Shown in pieces: positions 1 through 7,901 of a DNA stretch of 34,808 nucleotides. How positions within the stretch are numbered: the stretch's first letter is position 1; every line of letters starts with the position of its first letter. The notes beneath the pieces were generated by a model, which was given only the letters and a program-made list of their open reading frames with translations, did no database searches and was not told where the DNA came from. The translations under genes were made by a program, and so were the position numbers. Where the stretch lies: the NCBI GenBank assembly GCA_023447015.1, contig JAEXPG010000059.1, positions 1 to 34,808 on the forward strand, read 5' to 3'. The DNA comes from Verrucomicrobiota bacterium (lineage in GTDB: Bacteria > Verrucomicrobiota > Verrucomicrobiia > Opitutales > Opitutaceae).

Positions 1-1
1 G

Positions 2-1675
2 GGTTTCTTCACTCCAGGCCTTCCGACCAAGCGGCTCGGCGACCGGCTCCTCGATGCCGGTCTGATTTCGCAGAACCAGCTCGAACTGGCCCTGCGCGAG
101 CAGAAACGCACCGACAAGCTCATCGGCACGGTGCTCCAGGATCTGGGCTTCATCACCGGCCCGGCCCTGAGCGCGTTCCTCGCCAAGGATGCGCAGACCC
201 CTACGGTCGACCTCACCAAGGTCGCCTTCGATGCGGAGGTGTTCGGGCTGCTGCCGTTCGCCTTCTGCAAGGAGAACGGGCTGGTGCCGGTCGCGCGCAC
301 CGCCGACACGCTCACGCTGGCGATGGCCGACCCGTTCAACGTGGTCGCGATCGACCAGGTCGAGCAGCTCACGCATCTGCGGGTGGAGGTGCTCAACGCG
401 CCGCTCCCCGACATCCTTGAGAAACTCGCCTCGGCGCACGACCGCGCCGGCTCGCTCGACCAGACGATCGACGAGCTGATGTCGATCAAGACGCGGGTGG
501 GCGAGGACGACGCCGCGGCGCCGATGATCCGCGCGATCGACCAGCTCATCGGCGCGGCGGTCCGCAAGTCCGCCAGCGACATCCACCTCGAGCCCGATGA
601 ACGTTCGCTGCGCATCCGCATGCGGCACGACGGCGTTCTGCAGCCCTTCATGCTCGTGCCGAAGGACCTCCAGGATCCGCTCACGGCACGCATCAAGGTA
701 TTGGCGAACCTCGACGTCTCCGAGACCCGGCTGCCGCAGGACGGGCGCTTCAGCCTGACGCTCGGACGTCGCGAACTGAATCTGCGCGTGTCGTGCCTGC
801 CGACGATCTACGGCGAGAGCATCGTGATGCGCATCCTCGACAGCGGCGGGCTGGTCATGGAGCTACCCTCGCTCGGCATGCGTGCCGAGGACGAGGCCCG
901 CCTCGCGAAGGCCGTCGCCCGGCCGCACGGCATCGTTCTCGTCACCGGACCGACCGGCAGCGGCAAGACCACCACTCTCTACACTGCGCTCAACGCGGTG
1001 AACCGGCACGAGCGCGCCGTCTTCACCCTCGAGGACCCGATCGAGTACCGGTTGCCGTACATCCGGCAGACCCCGATCAACGAGAAGATCGGCCTCACTT
1101 TCAGCACCGGATTGCGGACGCTGCTCCGACAGGATCCCGACGTCCTGCTCGTCGGCGAGACGCGCGACAAGGACACCGCCCAGCTCATGGTCCGCGCCGC
1201 GCTCACCGGACACCTTGTCTTCAGCTCGCTCCACACCAACGACTCCTTTGGCGCCATTCCCCGCCTGATCGACCTCGGCGTGGAGCCTTTCCTCCTGCCG
1301 GCCACGCTGCATCTGGTCGTGGCGCAGCGGCTCGTCCGCCGCCTCTGCCCGCTCTGCCGGCAGGCGGTCGCCGACCCGGCTTCGCTGCTGCGCTCGTTCA
1401 ACCTGCCGGTACCCGCCGACCGCGAACCGACGCTCTGGAAGTCGACTGGTTGCGCCGAATGCCACAACCAGGGTTTCCGCGGGCGCGTGGCGATCTTCGA
1501 GGTGCTCGAGATCGACGATGTCTATCTGCCACTGTTGCCGACGGGCAACAGCGAGAAGATCAAAGCCGTCGCCCGCGAACGCGGCATGCCGCTGCTGTTC
1601 GATGACGGCCTGCGCCGCGCCTTCCGCGGCGACACCACGCTGGAGGAAGTCTACCGCGTGGCGTTCAACACCTGA
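2..1675 (+). CDS. Type II secretion / type IV pilus assembly ATPase (GspE/PilB/MshE-like), 5' partial
   Basis: This is the cytoplasmic hexameric ATPase that powers pseudopilus assembly at the inner membrane. The frame is open from base 2, so the start lies just before the window. The 557 visible residues are close to the full length of GspE. The first ~140 codons read as a MshEN/GspE N-terminal domain (RLGDRLLDAGLIS near the start). The Walker A motif GPTGSGKT is at 947-970. An Asp box (TLEDPIEY), a Walker B region (DPDVLLVGETRD) and a His-box region (GHLVFSSLHTND) follow. Two Cys pairs, CPLC near 1350 and CAEC near 1455, form the four-cysteine zinc element typical of GspE/PilB and absent from PilT. 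An internal GTG at 131 also opens this frame, but coding similarity continues upstream of it. The next gene begins 2 nt after the stop. The family is certain; whether the machine secretes proteins or builds a pilus is not. Confidence 0.93.
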   Translation, partial: GFFTPGLPTKRLGDRLLDAGLISQNQLELALREQKRTDKLIGTVLQDLGFITGPALSAFLAKDAQTPTVDLTKVAFDAEVFGLLPFAFCKENGLVPVARTADTLTLAMADPFNVVAIDQVEQLTHLRVEVLNAPLPDILEKLASAHDRAGSLDQTIDELMSIKTRVGEDDAAAPMIRAIDQLIGAAVRKSASDIHLEPDERSLRIRMRHDGVLQPFMLVPKDLQDPLTARIKVLANLDVSETRLPQDGRFSLTLGRRELNLRVSCLPTIYGESIVMRILDSGGLVMELPSLGMRAEDEARLAKAVARPHGIVLVTGPTGSGKTTTLYTALNAVNRHERAVFTLEDPIEYRLPYIRQTPINEKIGLTFSTGLRTLLRQDPDVLLVGETRDKDTAQLMVRAALTGHLVFSSLHTNDSFGAIPRLIDLGVEPFLLPATLHLVVAQRLVRRLCPLCRQAVADPASLLRSFNLPVPADREPTLWKSTGCAECHNQGFRGRVAIFEVLEIDDVYLPLLPTGNSEKIKAVARERGMPLLFDDGLRRAFRGDTTLEEVYRVAFNT

Positions 1676-1677
1676 CC

Positions 1678-2877
1678 ATGCGCTCGTTCAGCTATCGCGC
1701 GTACAACGCCGCCGGCCAGGTTACCACCGGCTCGCTCGAGGCGGACAGCGTCGAGACGCTGGAGAACCGTTTGCGCGACGCCGGCATCTGGCTGCTCGAG
1801 GCGAAGGAGGGGAAATTGGAGCGGCGCGCGATCGTCAGCCGACTCAAGCTGAGCCGCGCCGACGTGATCGGCGTCTTTGTCCAGCTCACGCTGCTCCTGC
1901 GCGCGGGCATCACGCTCCCCAACGCGCTCCAGCGCCTCGCCGAGGACAACGAAGGGCTGAAGGCCGGTGCCGTTCTGTCGACTTTGCGCGATCAGGTGTC
2001 GATCGGCGTGCCGCTGCACCGCGCGATGACGTCCTATCCCCGCGTTTTCACGCCGGAGATCACCGCAGTGGTGGAGGCCGGCGAGATCAGCGGGCAGCTG
2101 CCGGAGGTCTTCGCCAGCCTGCAGGCCTATTTCGAATGGTGCGACCAGCTCGTGGCGGACGTCCGCCAGGCGTTGATGTACCCCGTGATCGTGATGACCG
2201 CCGCGCTCGGGCTGGTGCTCATGCTGTTCACGGTCGTGGTTCCGAAGTTCGTCACCCTGCTGAGCGAACTCTCGCTCGAGGTCCCCATGCTCACGCGGAT
2301 CGTGATGGGAATCAGCCAGGTGCTCCTGCGCGGCTGGCCGGTGCTGCTGCTCATCGGTATCGGGTTGCCGGTGGCGTTCCGCGCGGCGCTGCGGTCGCCG
2401 GATTTCGCCGTGTGGATCGACCGCCAGAAGATGGATTTGCCGGTCTTCGGCTCGCTGGTGTCGATGATCTCGCTCTCCCGTTTCAGCCACAATCTGGCGC
2501 TGCTGTACCGCTCCGGGATCCCGCTGCTGCGCGGCCTGGAGATCTGCCGCAATCTCGTGGGCAACCGCGCCCTCTCCGCCGCGCTCGAGGCCGCGCACCA
2601 GGGCGTGCTTGAGGGCAAGCCGTTGAGCCGCTGCCTGGGCGAGCACGATGTCTTTCCGCAGACGCTGGTGACGATGATCGCGACCGGCGAAACCTCCGGC
2701 ACGCTCGACGTCGCGCTCCAGGGCGTGGCGGACTACTACAACAAGATCATCCCGCGGCGCATCAAGGTGGTCTTCGCCGTCTTCAATCCGGCGATGATGT
2801 TGTCGCTGATCGCCGTCGTCGGGCTCGTGGCCCTCGCTGTGATCCTGCCCATCCTCCAGCTCTGGAACGCCCGATGA
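1678..2877 (+). CDS. Type II secretion / type IV pilus inner-membrane platform protein (GspF/PilC-like)
   Basis: This 399-aa polytopic protein is the inner-membrane platform that couples the ATPase to pseudopilin polymerisation. It has the two repeated T2SSF cytoplasmic domains, residues ~60-185 and ~265-385. Each contains the typical stretch around LLRAGITLPNAL and LLYRSGIPLLRGLE. Hydrophobic segments lie near residues 165-190, 215-240 and at the C terminus (~365-395). The length is normal for GspF/PilC (about 400 aa). The ATG lies 2 nt after the ATPase stop, and its own TGA overlaps the pseudopilin ATG (ATGA), so translational coupling is likely. Family assignment is secure; the gene is not named further because the machine could be a T2SS, MSHA-type or type IVa system. 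Confidence 0.93.
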   Translation: MRSFSYRAYNAAGQVTTGSLEADSVETLENRLRDAGIWLLEAKEGKLERRAIVSRLKLSRADVIGVFVQLTLLLRAGITLPNALQRLAEDNEGLKAGAVLSTLRDQVSIGVPLHRAMTSYPRVFTPEITAVVEAGEISGQLPEVFASLQAYFEWCDQLVADVRQALMYPVIVMTAALGLVLMLFTVVVPKFVTLLSELSLEVPMLTRIVMGISQVLLRGWPVLLLIGIGLPVAFRAALRSPDFAVWIDRQKMDLPVFGSLVSMISLSRFSHNLALLYRSGIPLLRGLEICRNLVGNRALSAALEAAHQGVLEGKPLSRCLGEHDVFPQTLVTMIATGETSGTLDVALQGVADYYNKIIPRRIKVVFAVFNPAMMLSLIAVVGLVALAVILPILQLWNAR

Positions 2878-3683
2878 CGACCGCCTTCCAGCACCGGGCC
2901 GCCAACGCGGCGTTCACGCTGATCGAGATGATCGGCGTGCTGGCGATCATGGCGATCCTCGCCAGCGTCGTCGTGCCCAACGTCCTGCGCTCGATGGACC
3001 GCGCGGCGGTCAATGCCGAGGCCACCACGCTCGCGGCGCTCGGCGAGCAGACGAAGCTCTACCTGCGGGTCAACGGGGTCGCGCCGACGGCGGCGAACTG
3101 GACCACGGCCATCGGCACGCTCGCCGACATCGCGCCGGTCGACATCGCGACCAACAAGCGGGCGCTGGCCCGCTCCTACATTACCGACCCGGCGGCCACG
3201 CCAACCCCGCGGGTGATGATCCTTTCCTCGATGCGCGCGGGGCTCACGCTGCCCGTCGCCGCCAACATCACCACCGCCGCGCAGTTCCAGAGCCTGTGGC
3301 AGACGGCCGACAAGGCCGTGCCGGCGACCGCGAGCTGGGCCGGGTGGAGCGCGTGGACCGCCGTGACCGGCAGCGGCGAGTATCTGCTCATCCAGCGGGT
3401 GAACCTCGCGCCCGTCTACGCCACCGAACTGGCGAGCGTCACCCTCACGCTGAACAACCGGGGCACGGGGACGGCGAGCTACAACCTCGTGCAGCCGAGC
3501 GGCGCGAGTCTCGCAGCCGTGAACGTCGTGGCCGGAGGAAATGTTGTTCTCTCCGGGCTCGTGCCGCGCACCCGGCTCAACCTCTACCGCGCCGCCTCCG
3601 GAGCGACGCTGAACTACACCTACGTCGTTGGCACCACCGGCCGAACCTTCGACTTCGACGGAACGAACTGGATCCCGCAATGA
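2874..3683 (+). CDS. Type II/IV pseudopilin, N-terminal methylation motif, atypical C-terminal domain
   Basis: This 269-aa pseudopilin is presumably processed by a prepilin peptidase and assembled in the periplasm. Residues 1-13 form a short leader. Mature residue 1 is Phe14, followed by TLIE with Glu18 at the conserved +5 position, then a hydrophobic helix to about residue 38. The residue before the cleavage site is Ala13, not the usual Gly. At 269 aa it is much longer than GspG (about 140-150 aa). The rest is Thr/Ala/Asn-rich and appears beta-rich, with no calcium-site or disulphide signature that I recognise. It overlaps the platform gene and the next gene by 4 nt each. It is the only pseudopilin in the visible part of the operon, so it could be the major subunit. 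No prepilin peptidase is in the window. Confidence 0.85.
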   Translation: MTTAFQHRAANAAFTLIEMIGVLAIMAILASVVVPNVLRSMDRAAVNAEATTLAALGEQTKLYLRVNGVAPTAANWTTAIGTLADIAPVDIATNKRALARSYITDPAATPTPRVMILSSMRAGLTLPVAANITTAAQFQSLWQTADKAVPATASWAGWSAWTAVTGSGEYLLIQRVNLAPVYATELASVTLTLNNRGTGTASYNLVQPSGASLAAVNVVAGGNVVLSGLVPRTRLNLYRAASGATLNYTYVVGTTGRTFDFDGTNWIPQ

Positions 3684-5224
3684 GCGAACCCGAAAATTTC
3701 GTTCCGCCCGAACCCGGCGGTTTCGTTCCTCCCGAGCCGGGTGGTTTTGTCCCGCCGGACTTCGCCGAGCCCGCAGCCTCCACCGAGGCGCAACCGGCGC
3801 CGGGCGCCTCGGCCCGGCGCAAAGTCTCGCGCCGCAGCAGCGACCAGCTCGGCATCGTGTGGCTCCGCGGCACGCTCCATGTCGGCGTGCGGCGCCAGCG
3901 CAAGACCCTCGGCCAGTGGAGCAGCCCCGTCCCGGTGCGCACGGTCGAGGAGTTTGCCACCGCGCTCGACACCGCGTTGGCGAACGTGAAGTTCGAGGGG
4001 ACCGACACCTTTCTGGTCTACGAGGGCGATCAGTTTGTCCACCAGGTCGAGGCGGCTCCAGGGTTCTCCGCCAACGCCACGAAGACCTACCTGCAGAGCC
4101 GGGTCGACCGGTATGCCAAGGAGAAGGGCCCGGTGTTGTGGGTGCCGCAGCCGGCGACCGGGCCGAAGGAGGAGAAGGCGTTTCTGCTGCACCTGATGCC
4201 GCGGGCGTTCTACAACCAGCTCCGCCGGATCTTCATCGCGCGGAGACTGGACCTGACCCGCATCTTTCCGATGGTCGTCCCGGTGCAGCGGGAGATGAAC
4301 GGCTTTCCGATTCCGCGCGGGATGCCTGCGCTGGTCGCCGCCGAGGTCGCCGATGCGACGATCATCGTGGTGGCGCAGATGGGGGGACCGCTCCTGTTCA
4401 CCCGCACCATCCTTGCTTCGCTCGAGGAGGCGCCGGAGCGCGTCGCGATCGAGATCAACCGTTCGCTGCTCTACGCGAAGCAGCAGTTCAACGTCTCGGT
4501 CGACCGCATCTGGCTGGTGACGCGCACCGGGCGCGCCAACGAGGAGGTGTCGGCCAAGTGCGGCGCCGGCAAGATGGTGATGGTGCTCCCGACCCAGCCG
4601 GAGGAGTGGGTGGTCAACGCCTCACGGGTCGCGCGGACCCATCCGGTGAACCTGATCTCCGGATACATCCGGCGGAAACGGCGCGACCAGTTCATCCGCC
4701 TCGGGCTCATGGCGATCGGCTGGCTCTCGCTGGCCAACCTCGGGCAGAAGCTCTGGGACGCCAACGAACGCTGGGGGTGGGAACGCGGACGCCTCGAAGC
4801 CGTGGCTTCGCGGGAGCCGGAGCTGACGGAGGAACGCGATCGCCTCGCGGTGCGCAACCGGAAGCTGGAGGAGGAGAGGGCGCTGCGGGAGCGGATCACG
4901 CAGGAGACGCTCCCGCCGGTTCCGCCGAAGCTGCTGGTCCACCTCGCGACGGTGCTTCCGCCCGACGTCCGCCTCACCGATTTCGGCGTGAAATGGAACG
5001 AGGAGACAGCGGCGTGGACGTTCCAGTGCGAGGGACTGATCGTGGGCGACGACGACTCGGCTCGCGAGGCGCTCATGGCGCTGCAGCGCCATCTGGCGAA
5101 GGGCCCGCTCCGCATCCGCTTCGCCGAAAACCAGACCGGCTTCGGCCGCGCTGCCATGGGGGGGAATTCGTCGGCCGTTACCCAACAGCGTTTCAACCTC
5201 GAGGGCACACTCTTTGAAAATTAA
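3680..5224 (+). CDS. PilM/PilN-like (GspL-like) assembly platform protein with N-terminal FVPPEPGG repeats
   Basis: This 514-aa protein has a bitopic GspL-like layout. Residues 1-30 hold about 2.5 copies of an 8-residue repeat, FVPPEPGG. A cytoplasmic region (~50-330) resembles the actin-like PilM/GspL fold; the segment around ERVAIEINRSLLYA is typical of PilM. One membrane helix lies at ~338-356, then a charged coiled coil (~360-415), then a PilN/GspL-like periplasmic domain to the end. In type IVa systems PilM and PilN are separate; here they appear joined. The next genes are PilO-, PilP- and secretin-like, matching pilM-N-O-P-Q order. The ATG at 3680 overlaps the pseudopilin stop; the frame is open further upstream, but that part is antisense-like noise inside the pseudopilin gene. 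The role is inferred from layout and synteny; the N-terminal repeat function is unknown. Confidence 0.75.
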   Translation: MSEPENFVPPEPGGFVPPEPGGFVPPDFAEPAASTEAQPAPGASARRKVSRRSSDQLGIVWLRGTLHVGVRRQRKTLGQWSSPVPVRTVEEFATALDTALANVKFEGTDTFLVYEGDQFVHQVEAAPGFSANATKTYLQSRVDRYAKEKGPVLWVPQPATGPKEEKAFLLHLMPRAFYNQLRRIFIARRLDLTRIFPMVVPVQREMNGFPIPRGMPALVAAEVADATIIVVAQMGGPLLFTRTILASLEEAPERVAIEINRSLLYAKQQFNVSVDRIWLVTRTGRANEEVSAKCGAGKMVMVLPTQPEEWVVNASRVARTHPVNLISGYIRRKRRDQFIRLGLMAIGWLSLANLGQKLWDANERWGWERGRLEAVASREPELTEERDRLAVRNRKLEEERALRERITQETLPPVPPKLLVHLATVLPPDVRLTDFGVKWNEETAAWTFQCEGLIVGDDDSAREALMALQRHLAKGPLRIRFAENQTGFGRAAMGGNSSAVTQQRFNLEGTLFEN

Positions 5225-5855
5225 CCTCAAGGCCGCACGGCAGGACACTTGGGATTTCCTCACCGTGATCCCCGGTTGGCCCGATGCTGGACGGATCGCG
5301 CGGACGCTCTATGTGCTCCCGTTGGTGGTGCCGTTCGTCGCATTGCTCGGGCTGGCGTGCTGGGACCGTCTCTGGCGCGAGCCGCGGATTCGGGAGGTGC
5401 GGGCGATCTGCCAGCCGGCATTGCAGCTCGAGGAGGAGATTGCCGCGCTTCGTCTCCAGTGGTCGGAGGATCAGGCCACGGAGTCGGCGGCCAGCACCAC
5501 GGCGCTGATGGCCGGGCTGCTCCGGGGGCCCGACGAGCTCGACCTCCAGGTGGTGGCGATGCGGCAGGCGGCGACGGCCCATGGCTGGGCCGCCACGATT
5601 CACGCCAACGATCCCGAGGCCGAGAATCCCGGTGCCACCGGGCTGGTGCACCGGAGCGTGCGCGGCCGGCTCGTGCCGGCGCCCGAGAACCGCGCCGCCT
5701 TCGCTTCGCTGCTGGCGTTGCTTGAGCAACTGCCGCCTCCCGGAAAACACGGCAGCCTCACCCGCCTGACCGTGCGCGCCGATGAACAGGGCCGTCTCGC
5801 CGTCGAATTTGGCGTGCGCTACGCCGCCCGTCCCCCCGATGCGAAAGCTCCTTAA
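5214..5855 (+). CDS. PilO/GspM-like inner-membrane secretion protein
   Basis: This 213-aa bitopic protein has a short cytoplasmic N terminus, one hydrophobic helix at about residues 32-48 (LYVLPLVVPFVALLGLACW), a helical linker rich in Glu/Arg/Gln, and a ~120-residue periplasmic domain. That is the layout of PilO and GspM, which pair with PilN/GspL in the periplasm. Sequence similarity is not recognisable by eye, so the call rests on topology and on position between the PilM/N-like and PilP-like genes. The start is TTG at 5214, inside the previous gene (11-nt overlap). A GTG at 5265 in the same frame is an alternative that would trim 17 residues. Confidence 0.65.
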   Translation: MKINLKAARQDTWDFLTVIPGWPDAGRIARTLYVLPLVVPFVALLGLACWDRLWREPRIREVRAICQPALQLEEEIAALRLQWSEDQATESAASTTALMAGLLRGPDELDLQVVAMRQAATAHGWAATIHANDPEAENPGATGLVHRSVRGRLVPAPENRAAFASLLALLEQLPPPGKHGSLTRLTVRADEQGRLAVEFGVRYAARPPDAKAP

Positions 5856-6369
5856 CAAGCCCTGGTTTGTCGCCCTGCTGGCGATTGCCGCCCTGCTCGT
5901 CGTGGGCCGGGAGTTTCTTCCGGGCGGCAAGAAGCCGGCCGCACCCGTCCCCGGCATCGAGGCCGCGGAGGACGGGCAGTCGGTGGGCGACGACGGCGAG
6001 TCCGGTCCACGGCTCCCCGTGACCGAAGCACTCAAGGCGATCTCGCGGCCGGTCGACGGGCGCGATCCGTTCGCGTTGCCGCCCAAACCGGCCGCGCCCG
6101 ATTCCGAGGTGGCGACCGGCACCGCTGCAGCGGAGACCTCGCATCATCTCCGCGTCTCCGCCGTCTGGTTACAGGGCGAGGCCACGCTCGTTCTCGCGAA
6201 CGGCCGCATCTGCACACCGGGCGAGTCCGTCGGCGACTTCACGATCGAAAGCGCCGCGATCGACGGCGCCTGGATCAATCACCCGGGTGGTCGTGCGTTC
6301 GTGCCGGTCGGCACGGACTTCGTCCTGAAGACCACCAAACCGAACGTCCCCGCCCCAACTTCCAAATGA
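5839..6369 (+). CDS. PilP/GspC-like periplasmic linker protein
   Basis: This 176-aa protein has a single N-terminal membrane helix (~residues 9-24), a Pro/Ala/Gly/Glu-rich linker, the motif RDPF near residue 73 that is typical of PilP, and a small C-terminal beta domain (~100-170). PilP and the GspC HR domain connect the inner-membrane platform to the secretin, which is encoded next. I chose ATG 5839 because it directly precedes the Lys/Arg-rich N terminus and membrane helix. An ATG at 5782 in the same frame would add 19 residues encoded within the PilO-like gene. It overlaps the upstream gene by 17 nt and the secretin gene by 4 nt (ATGA). Confidence 0.72.
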   Translation: MRKLLNKPWFVALLAIAALLVVGREFLPGGKKPAAPVPGIEAAEDGQSVGDDGESGPRLPVTEALKAISRPVDGRDPFALPPKPAAPDSEVATGTAAAETSHHLRVSAVWLQGEATLVLANGRICTPGESVGDFTIESAAIDGAWINHPGGRAFVPVGTDFVLKTTKPNVPAPTSK

Positions 6370-7901
6370 AACCACGCACGTCCCTTCCGCTCCGGGTGCT
6401 GTTGCTCGCGGCGCCTCTCCTCGCCCCTCTGGCCGCCGCCGAGGACGCTGCGCCACCCGCTTCCTCCGCTGCTCCGTCGGCCGCGCCCGTGGCGGCAGTC
6501 CCGGCCGTGGTGCCGTCCGCCATGTTCAGCTTCCGTGCCGACGGAGTCCCGATCAAGCAGGCGCTGGCCCTCTTCGCCCGCGCCAACAGCCTCAACATCG
6601 TCCCGGATCTCGACATCGAGGGCGACGTGACCGTGGAGTTTCGCGACCTTCCGCTCGATCTCGCGATGCAGGCGCTGCTCGACGCGAACGGCTACTACTT
6701 CGTGCAGGACGGCCGGCTTCTGCGCGTGCGCAACCGCGAGACGCGGCTCTTCCAGGTCGACTACATCCACGTGACGCGTTCCGGGCAGGGGTCGAACGCG
6801 GTGCAGATCAGTTCCGGCGGCTCGTCATCCTCCGGCGGCAGCAGCACCAGCGGTGGTGGCAGCGGCGGCGGTGCGGGAGGCGCCGAAGGTTCGACGATGA
6901 CCGTCACCAACACTTCCACCATCAACTTCTGGGGGGACCTCGGCGAACAGCTCAAGAGCATGGTCTCCGAGTCGGGCTCGTTCACGATCAACAGCCTCGC
7001 GGGCACGATCCTCGTGCGCGACCGGCACCGGAACGTCGAGACGATCGCCAACTACCTCGCCAGCGTGACCCAGAGCATCGTGCGCCAAGTCGATCTCGAA
7101 GTTGAGATCTACGAGGTCGCGCTGAACAACACGAGCGAGCTGGGGATCAATTGGCAGAAGGTCTCCAGTACCCTCGATTCCACGTTCAGCACGATTCCCG
7201 GGCAGCTCGGCATCCCCAGCTCGGGCGGACTCATCGTGCAGAATCCCATCTTCGGCGGCGTGCCGCCCGCCACCGGCATCCGCATCACCCACCAGCGCGG
7301 CTCGATCTCGGCGGTCCTCGACGCCCTGAAACAGCAGGGTGACCTCAAGGTCGTTTCCAAACCCCGGCTGCGCACGCTCAACAACCAGCCGGCGGTCGTG
7401 CGGGTGGGGCAGGATCTGCCCGTCTTCGTGACCCAGGTGACGCAGTCTCCGGGCAGCCCACCGGTGATCTCGACCAACGAGTCGATCCAGACGATCACCG
7501 TCGGCACCGTGCTCTCGATCACGCCGCAGGTCTCCGCCGACGGCCTGGTCACGCTCGACATCACGCCGGCGGTGAGCCGACTCGTGCGCACCGAGACCTC
7601 GGCAACGGGGAACACCAACGCGCCGGTGATCGACATCCGCCAGGCCTCCTCGATCGTGCGCGTGCGCGACGGTGCCACGATCATCATGGGTGGCCTCGTG
7701 CAGGACTCGTCCACCTCGACGCGCCGGAAGGTGCCGGTGCTGGGCGACATCCCGCTGCTGGGAAAAGCCTTCACCGGAACCTACAAGACTTCCGAACGGA
7801 CCGAGCTCGTGTTCTTCCTCACCCCGCGAATCGTCGCCGACGCGACCCGGGAGGATTCCGCCGCGCGTCCCCCGACTCCGCCGCCGACTCCTGCGCCATG
7901 A
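6366..7901 (+). CDS. Outer-membrane secretin (PilQ/MshL/GspD family)
   Basis: This 511-aa secretin forms the outer-membrane channel of the machine. A Sec signal peptide covers residues 1-25 (cleavage near LAAA-ED). After an Ala/Pro-rich linker comes an N0/STN-like domain (~52-125). A Ser/Gly-rich loop lies at ~149-176, as in MshL-type secretins, then an N1/N3-like segment (~195-245), and the C-terminal secretin domain (~250-490). The secretin domain carries the typical VVSKPRLRTLNNQPAVVRVG stretch and a VPVLGDIPLLGKAF motif. The tail is Pro-rich. The signal peptide is not a lipoprotein type, and no S-domain for a pilotin is evident. The start overlaps the PilP-like stop, and the stop overlaps the following c-di-GMP regulator gene by 4 nt. 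Confidence 0.93.
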   Translation: MKPRTSLPLRVLLLAAPLLAPLAAAEDAAPPASSAAPSAAPVAAVPAVVPSAMFSFRADGVPIKQALALFARANSLNIVPDLDIEGDVTVEFRDLPLDLAMQALLDANGYYFVQDGRLLRVRNRETRLFQVDYIHVTRSGQGSNAVQISSGGSSSSGGSSTSGGGSGGGAGGAEGSTMTVTNTSTINFWGDLGEQLKSMVSESGSFTINSLAGTILVRDRHRNVETIANYLASVTQSIVRQVDLEVEIYEVALNNTSELGINWQKVSSTLDSTFSTIPGQLGIPSSGGLIVQNPIFGGVPPATGIRITHQRGSISAVLDALKQQGDLKVVSKPRLRTLNNQPAVVRVGQDLPVFVTQVTQSPGSPPVISTNESIQTITVGTVLSITPQVSADGLVTLDITPAVSRLVRTETSATGNTNAPVIDIRQASSIVRVRDGATIIMGGLVQDSSTSTRRKVPVLGDIPLLGKAFTGTYKTSERTELVFFLTPRIVADATREDSAARPPTPPPTPAP

